Assembly: GCF_004115085.1 (NCBI RefSeq)
Contig: NZ_QXJP01000010.1
Coordinates: 1 to 64,000, forward strand
Direction of reading: 5' to 3'
Length of the DNA: 64,000 nucleotides
From: Longirhabdus pacifica
Lineage (GTDB): Bacteria > Bacillota > Bacilli > Paenibacillales > DSM-105158
The translations under genes were made by a program, and so were the position numbers. This document shows positions 8,860 through 17,597 of this stretch, piece by piece (the stretch's first letter is position 1; each line of letters opens with the position of its first letter). The notes under the pieces were generated by a model, which was given only the letters and a program-made list of their open reading frames with translations, was not told the DNA's origin and ran no database searches.

Positions 8860-9405
8860 ATGGTGAAGAAAGGTTTTATTTTTGGTTTTATTTTAATGTT
8901 GAGTATGGTTTTAAGTGCATGTAATGGTGGGGTTTCCATCCAAGATGATTTGATATCTTTTGTAAATGACGGTATAGGAAAAGCTTCTGAGGAACAAAAA
9001 GAAAATCTAAAACAAATAGAAACTATGCAAAGCATTATAGAAGAGGTAAATGCTGGTACTATGGAGATAACAGAAGAACAATATGTAGAATTCGAACAAA
9101 TAGCAAGTGAGGTTATTTCGTCTTTAGATAGTATACCAGTACCAGAAACAGAAGAGGTAAAAAACTTGCGTGAGGAGTATATTGAAATCACGAAGAAAGT
9201 ATATTTTTCTACAGTAGGTATGGTGGAAGCAATAAAAAATGAAGATCAAGAAAAAATGTCAGAAGAAACAATGGTAGCGACGTCAGAAGCGATGAAAATA
9301 ATTAGCTGGTTCTCAGAATTGAATAAGTTAGCGGAAGAAAATGAAGTATTGATCGAACAAAAAATGGTAGATGGATTAGGTACAATGACAGCTACTAAAA
9401 AATAA
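8860..9405 (+). CDS. Lipoprotein, tandem paralogue 3 of 3
   Basis: The product has about 181 residues with the signal FGFILMLSMVLSAC followed by NGG. Shared blocks are IQDDLISFVNDG, VPETEEVKNLREEYIE and LAEENEVLIEQ. GGAGTG lies upstream of the ATG at 8860; the GTG directly after it corresponds to the start of the paralogues, so either could be used. It is the last copy of the array and is followed by the same terminator stem. Function is unknown. Confidence 0.8.
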   Translation: MVKKGFIFGFILMLSMVLSACNGGVSIQDDLISFVNDGIGKASEEQKENLKQIETMQSIIEEVNAGTMEITEEQYVEFEQIASEVISSLDSIPVPETEEVKNLREEYIEITKKVYFSTVGMVEAIKNEDQEKMSEETMVATSEAMKIISWFSELNKLAEENEVLIEQKMVDGLGTMTATKK

Positions 9406-9432
9406 TGTAAGCTGTATTATTTTAACGACACT

Positions 9433-9457
9433 ATCCCCTTTTTAGGGGATTTTTTTA
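9433..9457 (+). terminator. Terminator of lipoprotein gene 3
   Basis: ATCCCC, TTTTTA loop, GGGGAT and seven or more T. Confidence 0.85.
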
Positions 9458-9571
9458 TGATTGTACTATTTGTATCTTGTTCAGACTATTAAAATACATT
9501 TAATAAAATTATTGCTAAATTATGTATAATATGATATGAATATAGTATCTGAATAATTTATAGTTTGCTAG

Positions 9572-9664
9572 ATAAGTTGAATTAGCTTGTTCAACCAACG
9601 TATTACCGATATGTTTAAGATGGGAAAATCTCTGTGAAATTAGTTGGTTATGAACTATAACACT
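9572..9664. repeat. Modular intergenic repeat, copy B
   Basis: The left module ATAAGTTGAATTAGCTTG then TTCAACCAACGTATTACC matches copies at 34933 and 43628. It continues with AAGATGGGAAAA (module 2) and a degenerate right hairpin whose loop reads TGGTTATGA. It lies about 50 bases before the penicillin-acylase-family gene. The remaining gap 9458-9571 shows nothing else. Confidence 0.55.
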
Positions 9665-9716
9665 TTAATTATTCAGAATATTCAAATTAAATTTAAAATC
9701 GAAAGGGGAATTTGTT

Positions 9717-12446
9717 ATGTTTCATCATTTTAATCGTGTTAAGTTGAAAGCGCTTTTATGCTTGCTGGTATTGGCTCTACTATTTTCATTCCCATGGCCT
9801 TTACCTTCCATGGCAGCAACCGACACTTACACACTAGAAGCAAAGGAAACGATGTCATTAGATGTGGATTTTTCTCTATACGATTCTACTGATTTTTTAA
9901 GTATTATGCCACCTGGACAAAATGGATTTGTGAACACAGGAGATTTTCTCAAATATCAAATTTCAAAGAAATATCCAGATCATTTTAATGATCAGACAGC
10001 GATGTATAATAACTTAGCCGCTCGAGAAAGTGTAACAGAATCTGAGCTGCTGCAATATTTCAAAGTAGCTGCTATCGAAAATGAAGTGAGGTTTGAGGAA
10101 GAATATTCGCCAAAATCTGGTGTCGTTATTAAAAGAGATATTTATGGGGTCCCTCATATCTTCGGTAACACGAGAGAAGCAACATTGTATGGTATCGGTT
10201 ATGCTACAGCGGAAGATCGCTTATTCTTAATGGACGTATTACGAAATTTAGGTAGAGGTAAATTGACAGAGTTTCTTGGCTCTAGTGAAAGTAATGAAGC
10301 ACTCGATCGAGAACAATTGAGAAATGCACCATACAAAGAAGAAGAATTAACTGCACAGATAAATGCTATCTGTAGTCAAGGTGCAGACGGGAAACAAGCT
10401 TGTGCGGACATGGATGCTTATACCGCAGGGGTAAATGCTTATATTGATATAGCAAGAAGGAAATTAGGAAAACGACCAGTAGAATATGTCTCCATGTTCA
10501 AAAAACCACAACCGTGGAAAAATGAAGATGCTGTTGCCATCGCCTCTTTTATTGGTGGAGTGTTTGGTAAAGGTGGAGGAAATGAGGTCGCAAGTGGACT
10601 ATTTTTATCTTCTCTCCAACAAAAATATGGAGAGAGCAAAGGTTTACAAATGTGGGAAGATTTTCGCTTTGCTAACGATGATGAAGCACCCGTTGTCACT
10701 TCTACCTCCTTCCCCTATCAAGCAGATATGGCACAAATTAATCCATCATCTACTGCTTTGTTAGATGTACCACTCTCTGCACTAGAGATGCAACAACAGA
10801 TGAATGCTCGGAAAGGCATTCAAGCGGACGGGCCTTTTGGTCCAATGAATATTGCTATTCCTGATGAAATGAGCAACGCACTCCTCGTTGCTGGTGAACA
10901 TACATCAAAAGGTGTTCCTATCGCCGTATTCGGTCCACAAACTAGTTATTATAGCCCACAGCTATTAATGGAGTTTGCTGCAAAAGGACCTGGTATAGAA
11001 GCACGAGGTGTTGGATTTGCAGGTATTAACTTTTATGTGCAAATGGGAAGAGGAAAAGACTATGCATGGTCTGCGACTTCTTCTCAGGCAGATAATGTGG
11101 ATCAATGGATTGTGAAGTTATGTGAACCGAATGGTTCCTCCCCTACTCTACAATCTACGCATTATGAGTACAACAATCAATGTATGCCGATGGATCAATT
11201 CAATCATTCACAAGTAGCGACGTTGCTAGCTGGACAACCAGAAGTTGAAGTTGCTGACCAACATATGCAGCTCAATATTAACGTACAGCGCACCATTTAT
11301 GGTCCTGTCGTTGGTAGAGGTACAGTGGATGGAGAGCCTGTGGCTATCACGAATCAACGTTCTACTTATGGCAATGAACTCAGTAGTATATTTGGCTTCA
11401 TGAAAATCAATGATCCCGATTTCATGGCTGGTGGAACTCAGGCATTTTTACAAGCATTTGATCAAGTGGACTATACATTTAACTGGTTTTATGTTGACAA
11501 CAAAGATATTGCTTATAAGCATAGTGGTTTAGTTCCCATTCGTGATCCAAGGAGTCATCCTGATTTGCCAACTTGGGGAACGGGAGAATATGATTGGGTT
11601 TCTTATTTAACACCGGAACAACAACCACAAGAAGTGAATCCTAGTCAAGGTTACTTCGTTTCTTGGAATAATAAGCAGGCCAAAGATTTTAGAGCTGCGG
11701 ATCATAACTTTAGCTTTGGTCCTGTGCATCGTTCGGATTTGCTAGAGAAGAAAATACAAGCAGCGATTGATGCTGGCCAGCCATTAGATCGGGCAGATGT
11801 ACTTAATGTTACTATAGACGCTTCCACAGCGGATTTAAAAGCGCAAGAAGTGCTGCCTTATGTGCTAGAAGTGCTCGGCCCAACAGCACCGAATAACGAT
11901 AATCAACTGCAATTGATGCGGAATTATTTAGCAGACTGGGTTGCATCAGGCGGTCATCGTAGAGATGTTGCACCGCGAGATGGTTTATATGATCATGATG
12001 TAGCTGTTGCTATCGCTGATGCATCATTTGAGCCTATGCTGAAAGCAGCTTTTTCCAGTGTGTTGAACGGCACGATCCTACCGTTTACTTTTGTAGATTC
12101 TCCTACTAATCGAGTTGGATCCGCTTTCCAACAAGGTCTTTATGGTCACTTGCAAAAAGACTTGCGACAAGTGTTAGGGAAAGAGGTTGCTAATACCTGG
12201 AATCAAACATATTGCGGAAATGGCAATTTGAATACATGCAAACAGTTACTATGGGGTGCATTAGATCAGGCCGCAGATACATTAACATCACAATACGGCT
12301 CCAGTTCTCCACATGCATGGAAATACAACGCTGACCGAGATGATATCATTTACTCCGAGTTAGGTGCACTCGCTCCGCCTGTTTTAGAATGGGTGAACCG
12401 ACCTACGTTCCAACAAATTGTACAGGTAGGGGTTCCCCTCCCTTAA
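9717..12446 (+). CDS. Secreted penicillin acylase-family Ntn-hydrolase
   Basis: The 909-residue precursor has a signal peptide (residues 1 to about 34, ending SMAA). The alpha-chain region includes VKRD-like IKRDIYGVPHIFG and GYATAEDRLFLMDVLRN, signatures of the penicillin G acylase/acyl-homoserine-lactone acylase family. The predicted autocleavage point is at Ser386 in DEMSNALLVAG, which would become the N-terminal nucleophile of the beta chain. AFLQAFDQVDYTFNWFYVD and an Asn-Arg pair further on fit the beta chain. The family hydrolyses amide-linked acyl chains from beta-lactams, lipopeptides or homoserine lactones; the substrate cannot be read from sequence. It is monocistronic and preceded by repeat copy B. 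Confidence 0.85.
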   Translation: MFHHFNRVKLKALLCLLVLALLFSFPWPLPSMAATDTYTLEAKETMSLDVDFSLYDSTDFLSIMPPGQNGFVNTGDFLKYQISKKYPDHFNDQTAMYNNLAARESVTESELLQYFKVAAIENEVRFEEEYSPKSGVVIKRDIYGVPHIFGNTREATLYGIGYATAEDRLFLMDVLRNLGRGKLTEFLGSSESNEALDREQLRNAPYKEEELTAQINAICSQGADGKQACADMDAYTAGVNAYIDIARRKLGKRPVEYVSMFKKPQPWKNEDAVAIASFIGGVFGKGGGNEVASGLFLSSLQQKYGESKGLQMWEDFRFANDDEAPVVTSTSFPYQADMAQINPSSTALLDVPLSALEMQQQMNARKGIQADGPFGPMNIAIPDEMSNALLVAGEHTSKGVPIAVFGPQTSYYSPQLLMEFAAKGPGIEARGVGFAGINFYVQMGRGKDYAWSATSSQADNVDQWIVKLCEPNGSSPTLQSTHYEYNNQCMPMDQFNHSQVATLLAGQPEVEVADQHMQLNINVQRTIYGPVVGRGTVDGEPVAITNQRSTYGNELSSIFGFMKINDPDFMAGGTQAFLQAFDQVDYTFNWFYVDNKDIAYKHSGLVPIRDPRSHPDLPTWGTGEYDWVSYLTPEQQPQEVNPSQGYFVSWNNKQAKDFRAADHNFSFGPVHRSDLLEKKIQAAIDAGQPLDRADVLNVTIDASTADLKAQEVLPYVLEVLGPTAPNNDNQLQLMRNYLADWVASGGHRRDVAPRDGLYDHDVAVAIADASFEPMLKAAFSSVLNGTILPFTFVDSPTNRVGSAFQQGLYGHLQKDLRQVLGKEVANTWNQTYCGNGNLNTCKQLLWGALDQAADTLTSQYGSSSPHAWKYNADRDDIIYSELGALAPPVLEWVNRPTFQQIVQVGVPLP

Positions 12447-12462
12447 GTATTTATCGTTAATA

Positions 12463-12528
12463 AAAAGAGTCTATCTCCTATCGTTTCCATTTCAGGAATG
12501 CTTCACGATATGTCAGATAGACTCTTTT
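12463..12528. terminator. Bidirectional terminator between the acylase and ugpB
   Basis: AAAAGAGTCTATCT pairs with AGATAGACTCTTTT, with an inner ATCGT/ACGAT stem. A- and T-runs on both sides serve the two convergent genes. Confidence 0.85.
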
Positions 12529-12575
12529 CTCTTTTATTTTAATTTATAACATTATCATAATGATAGGATTAATTT

Positions 12576-13973
12576 TTAGTTTCCGCTAAGCTTGTTTGCT
12601 TTTTCAAGCGCACGATTAATTTCACTGGCCGCTTGATCTAAAGCTTGTTGTGGATCTGCACCTTGGTATAAACTTTCCATTGCACTTACCACTTTTTGAC
12701 GTGCTTCAGGGAATACAGAGATTAATGCCCCTTGTGTTGCTGTAGAAGATTTAGTTTCACGTAATTGATTTACTGTAACTTTTAATTGTGGGTACGCTTC
12801 CCATACTTCTTTTACTACATCTAAGTCATAAGCAGCAGGGTTGATGGCGAAATAACCCGTTTGTAAATGCCAGTCTGCTTGAACTTCTGCAGAAGAAACA
12901 TATTTCATGAAGTCCCATGCTCCTTGTTGAATCTCTTCGTCTAATCCGCTAGACATCCAAAGCGATGCACCACCGATGATGACGCCTTCTCTCTCTTTTC
13001 CATCTGGTATAGGTAAGTAAGATACGCCAACTTCAAATTCTGCACTATCTACCATGGCTTTTACACCTGCAGAGGAGTCTAAGTACATTGCCGTTTTACC
13101 AGAAAGGAATGCAGCGCGAATGTCATCCCAGCTCGTACCACTGTTGTAATATGTTCCGTCATTGTACATATCACTAATTAAAGTAAATACATTTAATCCT
13201 TCATCTTGATTGAAAGTCACTTCCTGTGCCGATGCAGTTCTTCCGTTATCATTATCTACGAAATGCCCACCTTGAACCGCCACTAATTGCTCAAAAAACC
13301 AACCATAGTTAAGAACGGAAAATCCATATTGTGTTGTGTTGCTTCCATCTTGAATCGTTAACTTTTGAGATGCTTCTTTTAATGCACTGTAAGTCATAGG
13401 AGGGTTTTCAGCATCTAATCCTGCTGCTGTAAAAGCATCTTTATTATAAATAAGAACAGGAGTAGAGGAATTGAACGGCATAGAATATTGTGTGCCATCT
13501 ACATTATAGTAGTTAGAGATGTTTTTTTCCCATTGGTTAATATCATAACTATCAGCATCAATGAACTTTTGAACGGGTTGAATGTTTCCGCTCTCTACCA
13601 TGTACTTTGTTCCAACTTCAAATGTCTGCATGATCGCAGGTGCATCGGATGTTCCTGCTACCGTATTGAATTTAGTTAATGCTTCCTCATAAGAACCTTG
13701 GAAAATAGCTACGACTTCGTAATCAGACTGGGAAGCGTTGTAGTCACTCACGATAGTAGTTAACGTTTCTTCTAAGTTCCCCCCCATCGCATGCCAAAAC
13801 ACAACTTCTGTCTTTCCAGACTCTGTATCTTCTTTTGTTTCTGTCGCATCGTTGCTTGACGTTTGCTCTGCATTGGTGTCTTCTGTTGTATCGTTGTTAT
13901 CACTATCTGACTCGCTTGAACATGCAGTAATCAATAATACGAACATCAACATAAACGTGAACATTTTTTTCAT
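12576..13973 (-). CDS. ugpB: Glycerol-3-phosphate/glycerophosphodiester ABC transporter substrate-binding lipoprotein
   Basis: The 465-residue lipoprotein (lipobox LITAC) follows E. coli UgpB closely in its landmarks: FWHAMGG near the start, APAIMQTFEVGT, PFNSSTPVLIYNKDAF, IIGGASLWM and WHLQTGYFAINPAAYDL. These include residues known to line the ligand site of UgpB. An acidic low-complexity linker rich in Asp, Glu, Asn and Thr separates the lipid anchor from the domain. AAAGGAGTGG precedes the ATG at 13973; an upstream in-frame ATG at 14117 lies inside ugpE and is rejected. It is the last gene of the ugpC-A-E-B operon and delivers the ligand to the UgpAE permease. Confidence 0.92.
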   Translation of the reverse strand: MKKMFTFMLMFVLLITACSSESDSDNNDTTEDTNAEQTSSNDATETKEDTESGKTEVVFWHAMGGNLEETLTTIVSDYNASQSDYEVVAIFQGSYEEALTKFNTVAGTSDAPAIMQTFEVGTKYMVESGNIQPVQKFIDADSYDINQWEKNISNYYNVDGTQYSMPFNSSTPVLIYNKDAFTAAGLDAENPPMTYSALKEASQKLTIQDGSNTTQYGFSVLNYGWFFEQLVAVQGGHFVDNDNGRTASAQEVTFNQDEGLNVFTLISDMYNDGTYYNSGTSWDDIRAAFLSGKTAMYLDSSAGVKAMVDSAEFEVGVSYLPIPDGKEREGVIIGGASLWMSSGLDEEIQQGAWDFMKYVSSAEVQADWHLQTGYFAINPAAYDLDVVKEVWEAYPQLKVTVNQLRETKSSTATQGALISVFPEARQKVVSAMESLYQGADPQQALDQAASEINRALEKANKLSGN

Positions 13974-14005
13974 GGTAAAATACCACTCCTTTATTGATGG
14001 TAAAA

Positions 14006-14818
14006 TTATTTTATAGCACCTTGTGTTAATCCTTTTTGCAATCTCTTCTGACTCATGTACAACAACAGTAGCGTTGGAATGATGATAATAACAACAGCAG
14101 CCATGACGATACCCCATTCACTTGCTACTTCTTGTGACTGCAATTGCTTAATTCCAATTTGCACCGTTCTTACCTTCTCATCATTTGTAATTAACAATGG
14201 CCATAAATACATATTCCATGTCGTTAAAAAGCTGTAAATCGCTAATGTGATTAAACTTGATTTTGAAACAGGCAATACAATGTGGAAGAAAAAACGAAAT
14301 CTTCCCACTCCAGAAACTTGTGCGGCTTCGTGCAGTTCTTTCGGAATCGTTTTAAAGTGTTGTCTCAACAAGAACGTACCAAAAGCAAGTGCGAAAAATG
14401 GTATCGTTAAACCAGCATAACTATTTAGCCAACCTAGATTTTGCACGGTAAAAAAGTTCGGTATCATCGTCGCTTCCCAAGGGATCATCATCGTAGATAT
14501 AAATAAAAAGAAAATGATGTCACGGCCTTTGAAAGGGATAAACACAAATGCATATGCAGCCAGACTGGAAACGATAAGCTGCCCAATGGTAACGGTAATG
14601 GAAACAACAAAACTATTCGTTAAGTATTTAAATAATGGTACTTGCTCAAATGCTTTTTGATAATTACTGAAGTTAAACTCACTCGGCCATAAGTTACCTT
14701 CTAGTACTTCACCACTCTGCATGAAACTAATAAGGAATGCATATACAATCGGAAACATCATGACGATAGTGAAAAAGATTAACAATGCATAAAGTGATAT
14801 TTTTTTGAATGGTATCAT
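14006..14818 (-). CDS. ugpE: ABC transporter permease UgpE (MalG type)
   Basis: The 270-residue protein has about six membrane segments and the EAA loop EAAQVSGVGRFRFFFHIVLP that contacts the ATPase. It pairs with UgpA to form the membrane channel for glycerol phosphates. Its ATG overlaps the ugpA stop by four bases (ATGA), which indicates translational coupling. Assignment as UgpE rather than another MalG-type permease comes from the adjacent UgpB. Confidence 0.9.
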   Translation of the reverse strand: MIPFKKISLYALLIFFTIVMMFPIVYAFLISFMQSGEVLEGNLWPSEFNFSNYQKAFEQVPLFKYLTNSFVVSITVTIGQLIVSSLAAYAFVFIPFKGRDIIFFLFISTMMIPWEATMIPNFFTVQNLGWLNSYAGLTIPFFALAFGTFLLRQHFKTIPKELHEAAQVSGVGRFRFFFHIVLPVSKSSLITLAIYSFLTTWNMYLWPLLITNDEKVRTVQIGIKQLQSQEVASEWGIVMAAVVIIIIPTLLLLYMSQKRLQKGLTQGAIK

Positions 14819-15714
14819 TGATAGTGCACCCGTCTTTCACCAATTTTGAATTGTAAGATGGTCACAAACAAAATACAGAAAAATAACAGCACAGCTTGTG
14901 CACTTGCTAACCCAACATCGTAATTAATGAATGCATCCTTATATATTGCATATACAATGACGTTTGTGGACTCCATAGGCCCACCACCTGTCAAAATGTC
15001 AATTTGTCCAAACGATTGAAAAGCACCAATGATACTAACGGTAACCACAAAAAATAGTGTCGGTGATAACATAGGCAACGTGATGTTTCGAAGTTTGTAC
15101 CACGTACCCACCCCAGCAATTCTAGCGTTTTCGTATAATCTCTCATCGATGTTTTGCAATCCACCTAGTAGGATCAAAAATGAAAAACCGGTGTTCATCC
15201 AGATAGTAGATATCGCTACAGAAATGAGCGCATAATCTGGATCTAACAACCATTGTAGTTCTGGTAAATGTATGGCAGATAGTATTTTGTTGAATATACC
15301 AATGGCCGGATTATACATGAGCATCCAGATTACAGAAGATGCAGCAACACTCATACCAATCGTAGAAGAAAACATCGTTCGAAAGAAACCGATACCTTTG
15401 ACATTTTCGTTAGCTAATAGTGCAAGAATAAGAGCGAGTACAATGCCCACAGGTACGGTATAAAGTACAAATAACAATGTTGCCTTTATACTCGTCATAA
15501 AACTAGGTGACTCAAACAAATACATAAAATTTTCTAATCCTACATACTGCACTGGATTTCCTTGTGTATCCGTCCAAAACAAACTCAAATATAATGTTTT
15601 AAACATCGGATAAAACAGAAAGATTCCAAACAATAAAATAGATGGTAGTAAATAAAGCATCCCTGCACCGAATGAAGAGCGAGTTATTCTTTTCTTGTTT
15701 ATCTTTCGCTTCAT
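14815..15714 (-). CDS. ugpA: ABC transporter permease UgpA (MalF type)
   Basis: The 299-residue membrane protein has about six transmembrane helices and the EAA loop ENARIAGVGTWYKLRNITLP. A basic N-terminus (MKRKINKKRITR) fits the positive-inside rule. It overlaps ugpC by four bases at its start and ugpE by four bases at its end. Together with UgpE it forms the translocation pore. Confidence 0.9.
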   Translation of the reverse strand: MKRKINKKRITRSSFGAGMLYLLPSILLFGIFLFYPMFKTLYLSLFWTDTQGNPVQYVGLENFMYLFESPSFMTSIKATLLFVLYTVPVGIVLALILALLANENVKGIGFFRTMFSSTIGMSVAASSVIWMLMYNPAIGIFNKILSAIHLPELQWLLDPDYALISVAISTIWMNTGFSFLILLGGLQNIDERLYENARIAGVGTWYKLRNITLPMLSPTLFFVVTVSIIGAFQSFGQIDILTGGGPMESTNVIVYAIYKDAFINYDVGLASAQAVLLFFCILFVTILQFKIGERRVHYQ

Positions 15715-16841
15715 AAGAGCTTCTCCTTCGGTAATGCATCTTTAACTTGATAGGACGATACAGCTTTTTTCTTACTTTGAAACATGGTTTGACCATGTTC
15801 ATCAAATAGATGTATGTGATGTGATTCGATGGATAATGGTACTTTTTCTCCTATTTGAATATCCCACTGACCGTTGAGTTTAGCTAACCATTGATTTTTT
15901 TCATCGATGGCAAAGGTGAGCAAGGTCTCTGTACCTAAAATTTCAACATTTACGATTTCCCCTGTAAATAAATAATCATTTTCACTTGCCAATGTAATAT
16001 CTTCGGCTCTAACTCCTATTTTTGCATAGGAAGCTGTAGGATCTACATCATGAGGCAATGGAATAGTAATATGATCCGATAGGACACAGGTATGGTCTAT
16101 TACTTTCATGTTAGCTACGTTCATCGGTGGTGCACCAATAAATGTCGCAACAAATTCGTTGTTTGGTTGGTTGTAAATTTCAAGCGGTTTACCAACTTGT
16201 TGAATTTGTCCGTGATTTAAAATCATCATCCGATCCGCCATCGTCATGGCTTCCGTTTGATCATGTGTGACATACACCATCGTGATACCTAACAATCTTT
16301 GTAGCTGCCTCAATTCAGATCTCATTTTAGTACGTAACTTAGCATCTAAATTAGATAATGGTTCGTCCATTAAACAAATAGGAGATTGCGTTACAATGGC
16401 TCTAGCCAGTGCGACTCTCTGTCGCTGACCACCAGATAGCGCTTTCGGTTTTCGCTGCAAATATGGTGTTAATCCTAACATTTCAGCCGCTTCATCACAT
16501 CTTTTTTTCTGTTCACTTTTACTTAGCTTTTGTTTGTATAAACCAAAAGTGATGTTCTTTTCTACGGTCATATGAGGATACAGCGCGTAATTCTGGAACA
16601 CCATGGATAAGTTTCGTTCATGAGGTAACAACGATGTTGCTTTGTTGCCGTTAATGAATAAATCACCCTCTGTAATGTCTTCTAATCCCGCAATCATACG
16701 AAGCATGGTGCTTTTTCCACAACCGGATGGACCGACAAGAACGAAGAACTCTCCTTCTTGAATCTCTACATTAATATCTTCTACTACTTTTGTTTTACCA
16801 TCGTAAGATTTTATAATGTTTACTAAATGAATGGCACTCAC
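15711..16841 (-). CDS. ugpC: ABC transporter ATPase UgpC (MsmK/MalK type)
   Basis: The 376-residue protein has Walker A GPSGCGKST, signature LSGGQRQRVALARA, Walker B CLMDEPLSNLDAKLR and H-loop VYVTHDQTEA. A C-terminal TOBE regulatory domain (about 240-360) is typical of the sugar/polyol MalK group. The start is GTG with AAAGGAGG eight bases upstream. It is the first gene of the operon and energises UgpAE; MalK-type ATPases are often shared between importers. Confidence 0.9.
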   Translation of the reverse strand: MSAIHLVNIIKSYDGKTKVVEDINVEIQEGEFFVLVGPSGCGKSTMLRMIAGLEDITEGDLFINGNKATSLLPHERNLSMVFQNYALYPHMTVEKNITFGLYKQKLSKSEQKKRCDEAAEMLGLTPYLQRKPKALSGGQRQRVALARAIVTQSPICLMDEPLSNLDAKLRTKMRSELRQLQRLLGITMVYVTHDQTEAMTMADRMMILNHGQIQQVGKPLEIYNQPNNEFVATFIGAPPMNVANMKVIDHTCVLSDHITIPLPHDVDPTASYAKIGVRAEDITLASENDYLFTGEIVNVEILGTETLLTFAIDEKNQWLAKLNGQWDIQIGEKVPLSIESHHIHLFDEHGQTMFQSKKKAVSSYQVKDALPKEKLL

Positions 16842-16953
16842 GAAGGGACCTCCTTTTATAACAACTCTTCTTTTATCTGTATGCTTATCCTTTTTGCCTG
16901 TATGACATTCCCCTTATTTTTCCCTCCACATCATTGTGATTTGTTTGTTACTT

Positions 16954-17026
16954 TTTTAATATGATGTAAATGTGCTCATCATTCATACAGTATGTATTAT
17001 TTTTTTTAACGTAATATCAATGTAAA
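16954..17026 (-). promoter_or_regulatory. Possible Pho-box-like direct repeats upstream of the ugp operon
   Basis: On the minus strand TTTACA, five bases, ATTACG and then, about 45 bases on, TTTACA, five bases, TTAAAA resemble spaced TT(A/T)ACA units bound by PhoP in Bacillus. The ugp genes are phosphate-starvation controlled in E. coli, which makes the match attractive. The region is very AT-rich, so such units arise easily by chance. The rest of 16842-17309 holds only the hairpin at 17066. Confidence 0.3.
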
Positions 17027-17065
17027 TGAAGAAGTTTGTAAAAATTAAAATGATTTTCATTAAAA

Positions 17066-17106
17066 AATACTATAAATAATTAATGTTGTTAATTATTTAT
17101 AGTATT
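17066..17106. repeat. Perfect 18-bp AT-rich inverted repeat
   Basis: AATACTATAAATAATTAA and its exact reverse complement flank the five-base loop TGTTG. There is no following T-run on either strand, so it is not a standard terminator. It stands between the ugp promoter region and the small gene at 17310. Confidence 0.7.
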
Positions 17107-17309
17107 AATGAAATAGATGTCGGTTTTTTCAAAGATAAGCATCATACCCATATCCTTTACATGAATGAACATTAATCTCGTCGAATAGTGTGAGCAATGG
17201 TAGGTTAAATGTAGCGACACCCCTCGAATTTTGCGCTTGCCCAGGAAATATAGGTATACACCGTTGTACTTTTTATCACCTTTATACCCATGAATTGCAA
17301 TGCATCATG

Positions 17310-17477
17310 TTAAAACTCTATTTTTTTAGATGCTAATAGTTTGAAAGCATGAGGTTTTTCCATCCTATGTGGGATGAAAGAGGGCCCGTTATGATATTCA
17401 TGGTGTTGTTTTGCATCTTTTATCGTACTTTTTTGCTTTTGAAGTGTAGTTGAAACTTTAGAAACGTTATGATTCAT
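17310..17477 (-). CDS. Small basic protein of 55 residues, unknown
   Basis: The minus strand has ATG at 17475-17477 with AAAGGAG about nine bases upstream, followed by an open frame of 55 codons ending in TAA. The product starts MNHNVSKVSTTLQKQKST and is rich in Lys, His and Ser with no membrane segment; it ends FKLLASKKIEF. It lies directly downstream of the structured repeat at 17487 and of the biosynthetic operon's last gene. Codon use is plausible but short length keeps this uncertain. It could be a peptide substrate, a regulatory peptide or a chance frame. Confidence 0.45.
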   Translation of the reverse strand: MNHNVSKVSTTLQKQKSTIKDAKQHHEYHNGPSFIPHRMEKPHAFKLLASKKIEF

Positions 17478-17486
17478 GGTCAGGTA

Positions 17487-17597
17487 CTCCTTTCTACTTA
17501 TTACAACTAAACATAAGGTGGAGAAATTTCAACATCATCACCTTTACGCCTGGCTACTGAGGTGTAAACTTGCATTCTATCATTTCTTCATATTATT
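17487..17597. repeat. Modular intergenic repeat, copy 1 (modules 2 and 3)
   Basis: AACATAAGGTGGAGAAATTT is shared almost base for base with the copy at 43670. It is followed by the hairpin TTTACGCC, loop TGGCTACTGA, GGTGTAAA, and then TATCATTTCTTCAT. It overlaps the 3' end of the DUF4062 gene and precedes the small ORF at 17477 on the minus strand. Confidence 0.7.

Noticed and set aside
17045-17066. Fur box near AATGATTTTCATT upstream of the small ORF
   Set aside because: Only a 5-3-5 match in an AT-rich region and no iron-related gene is close.
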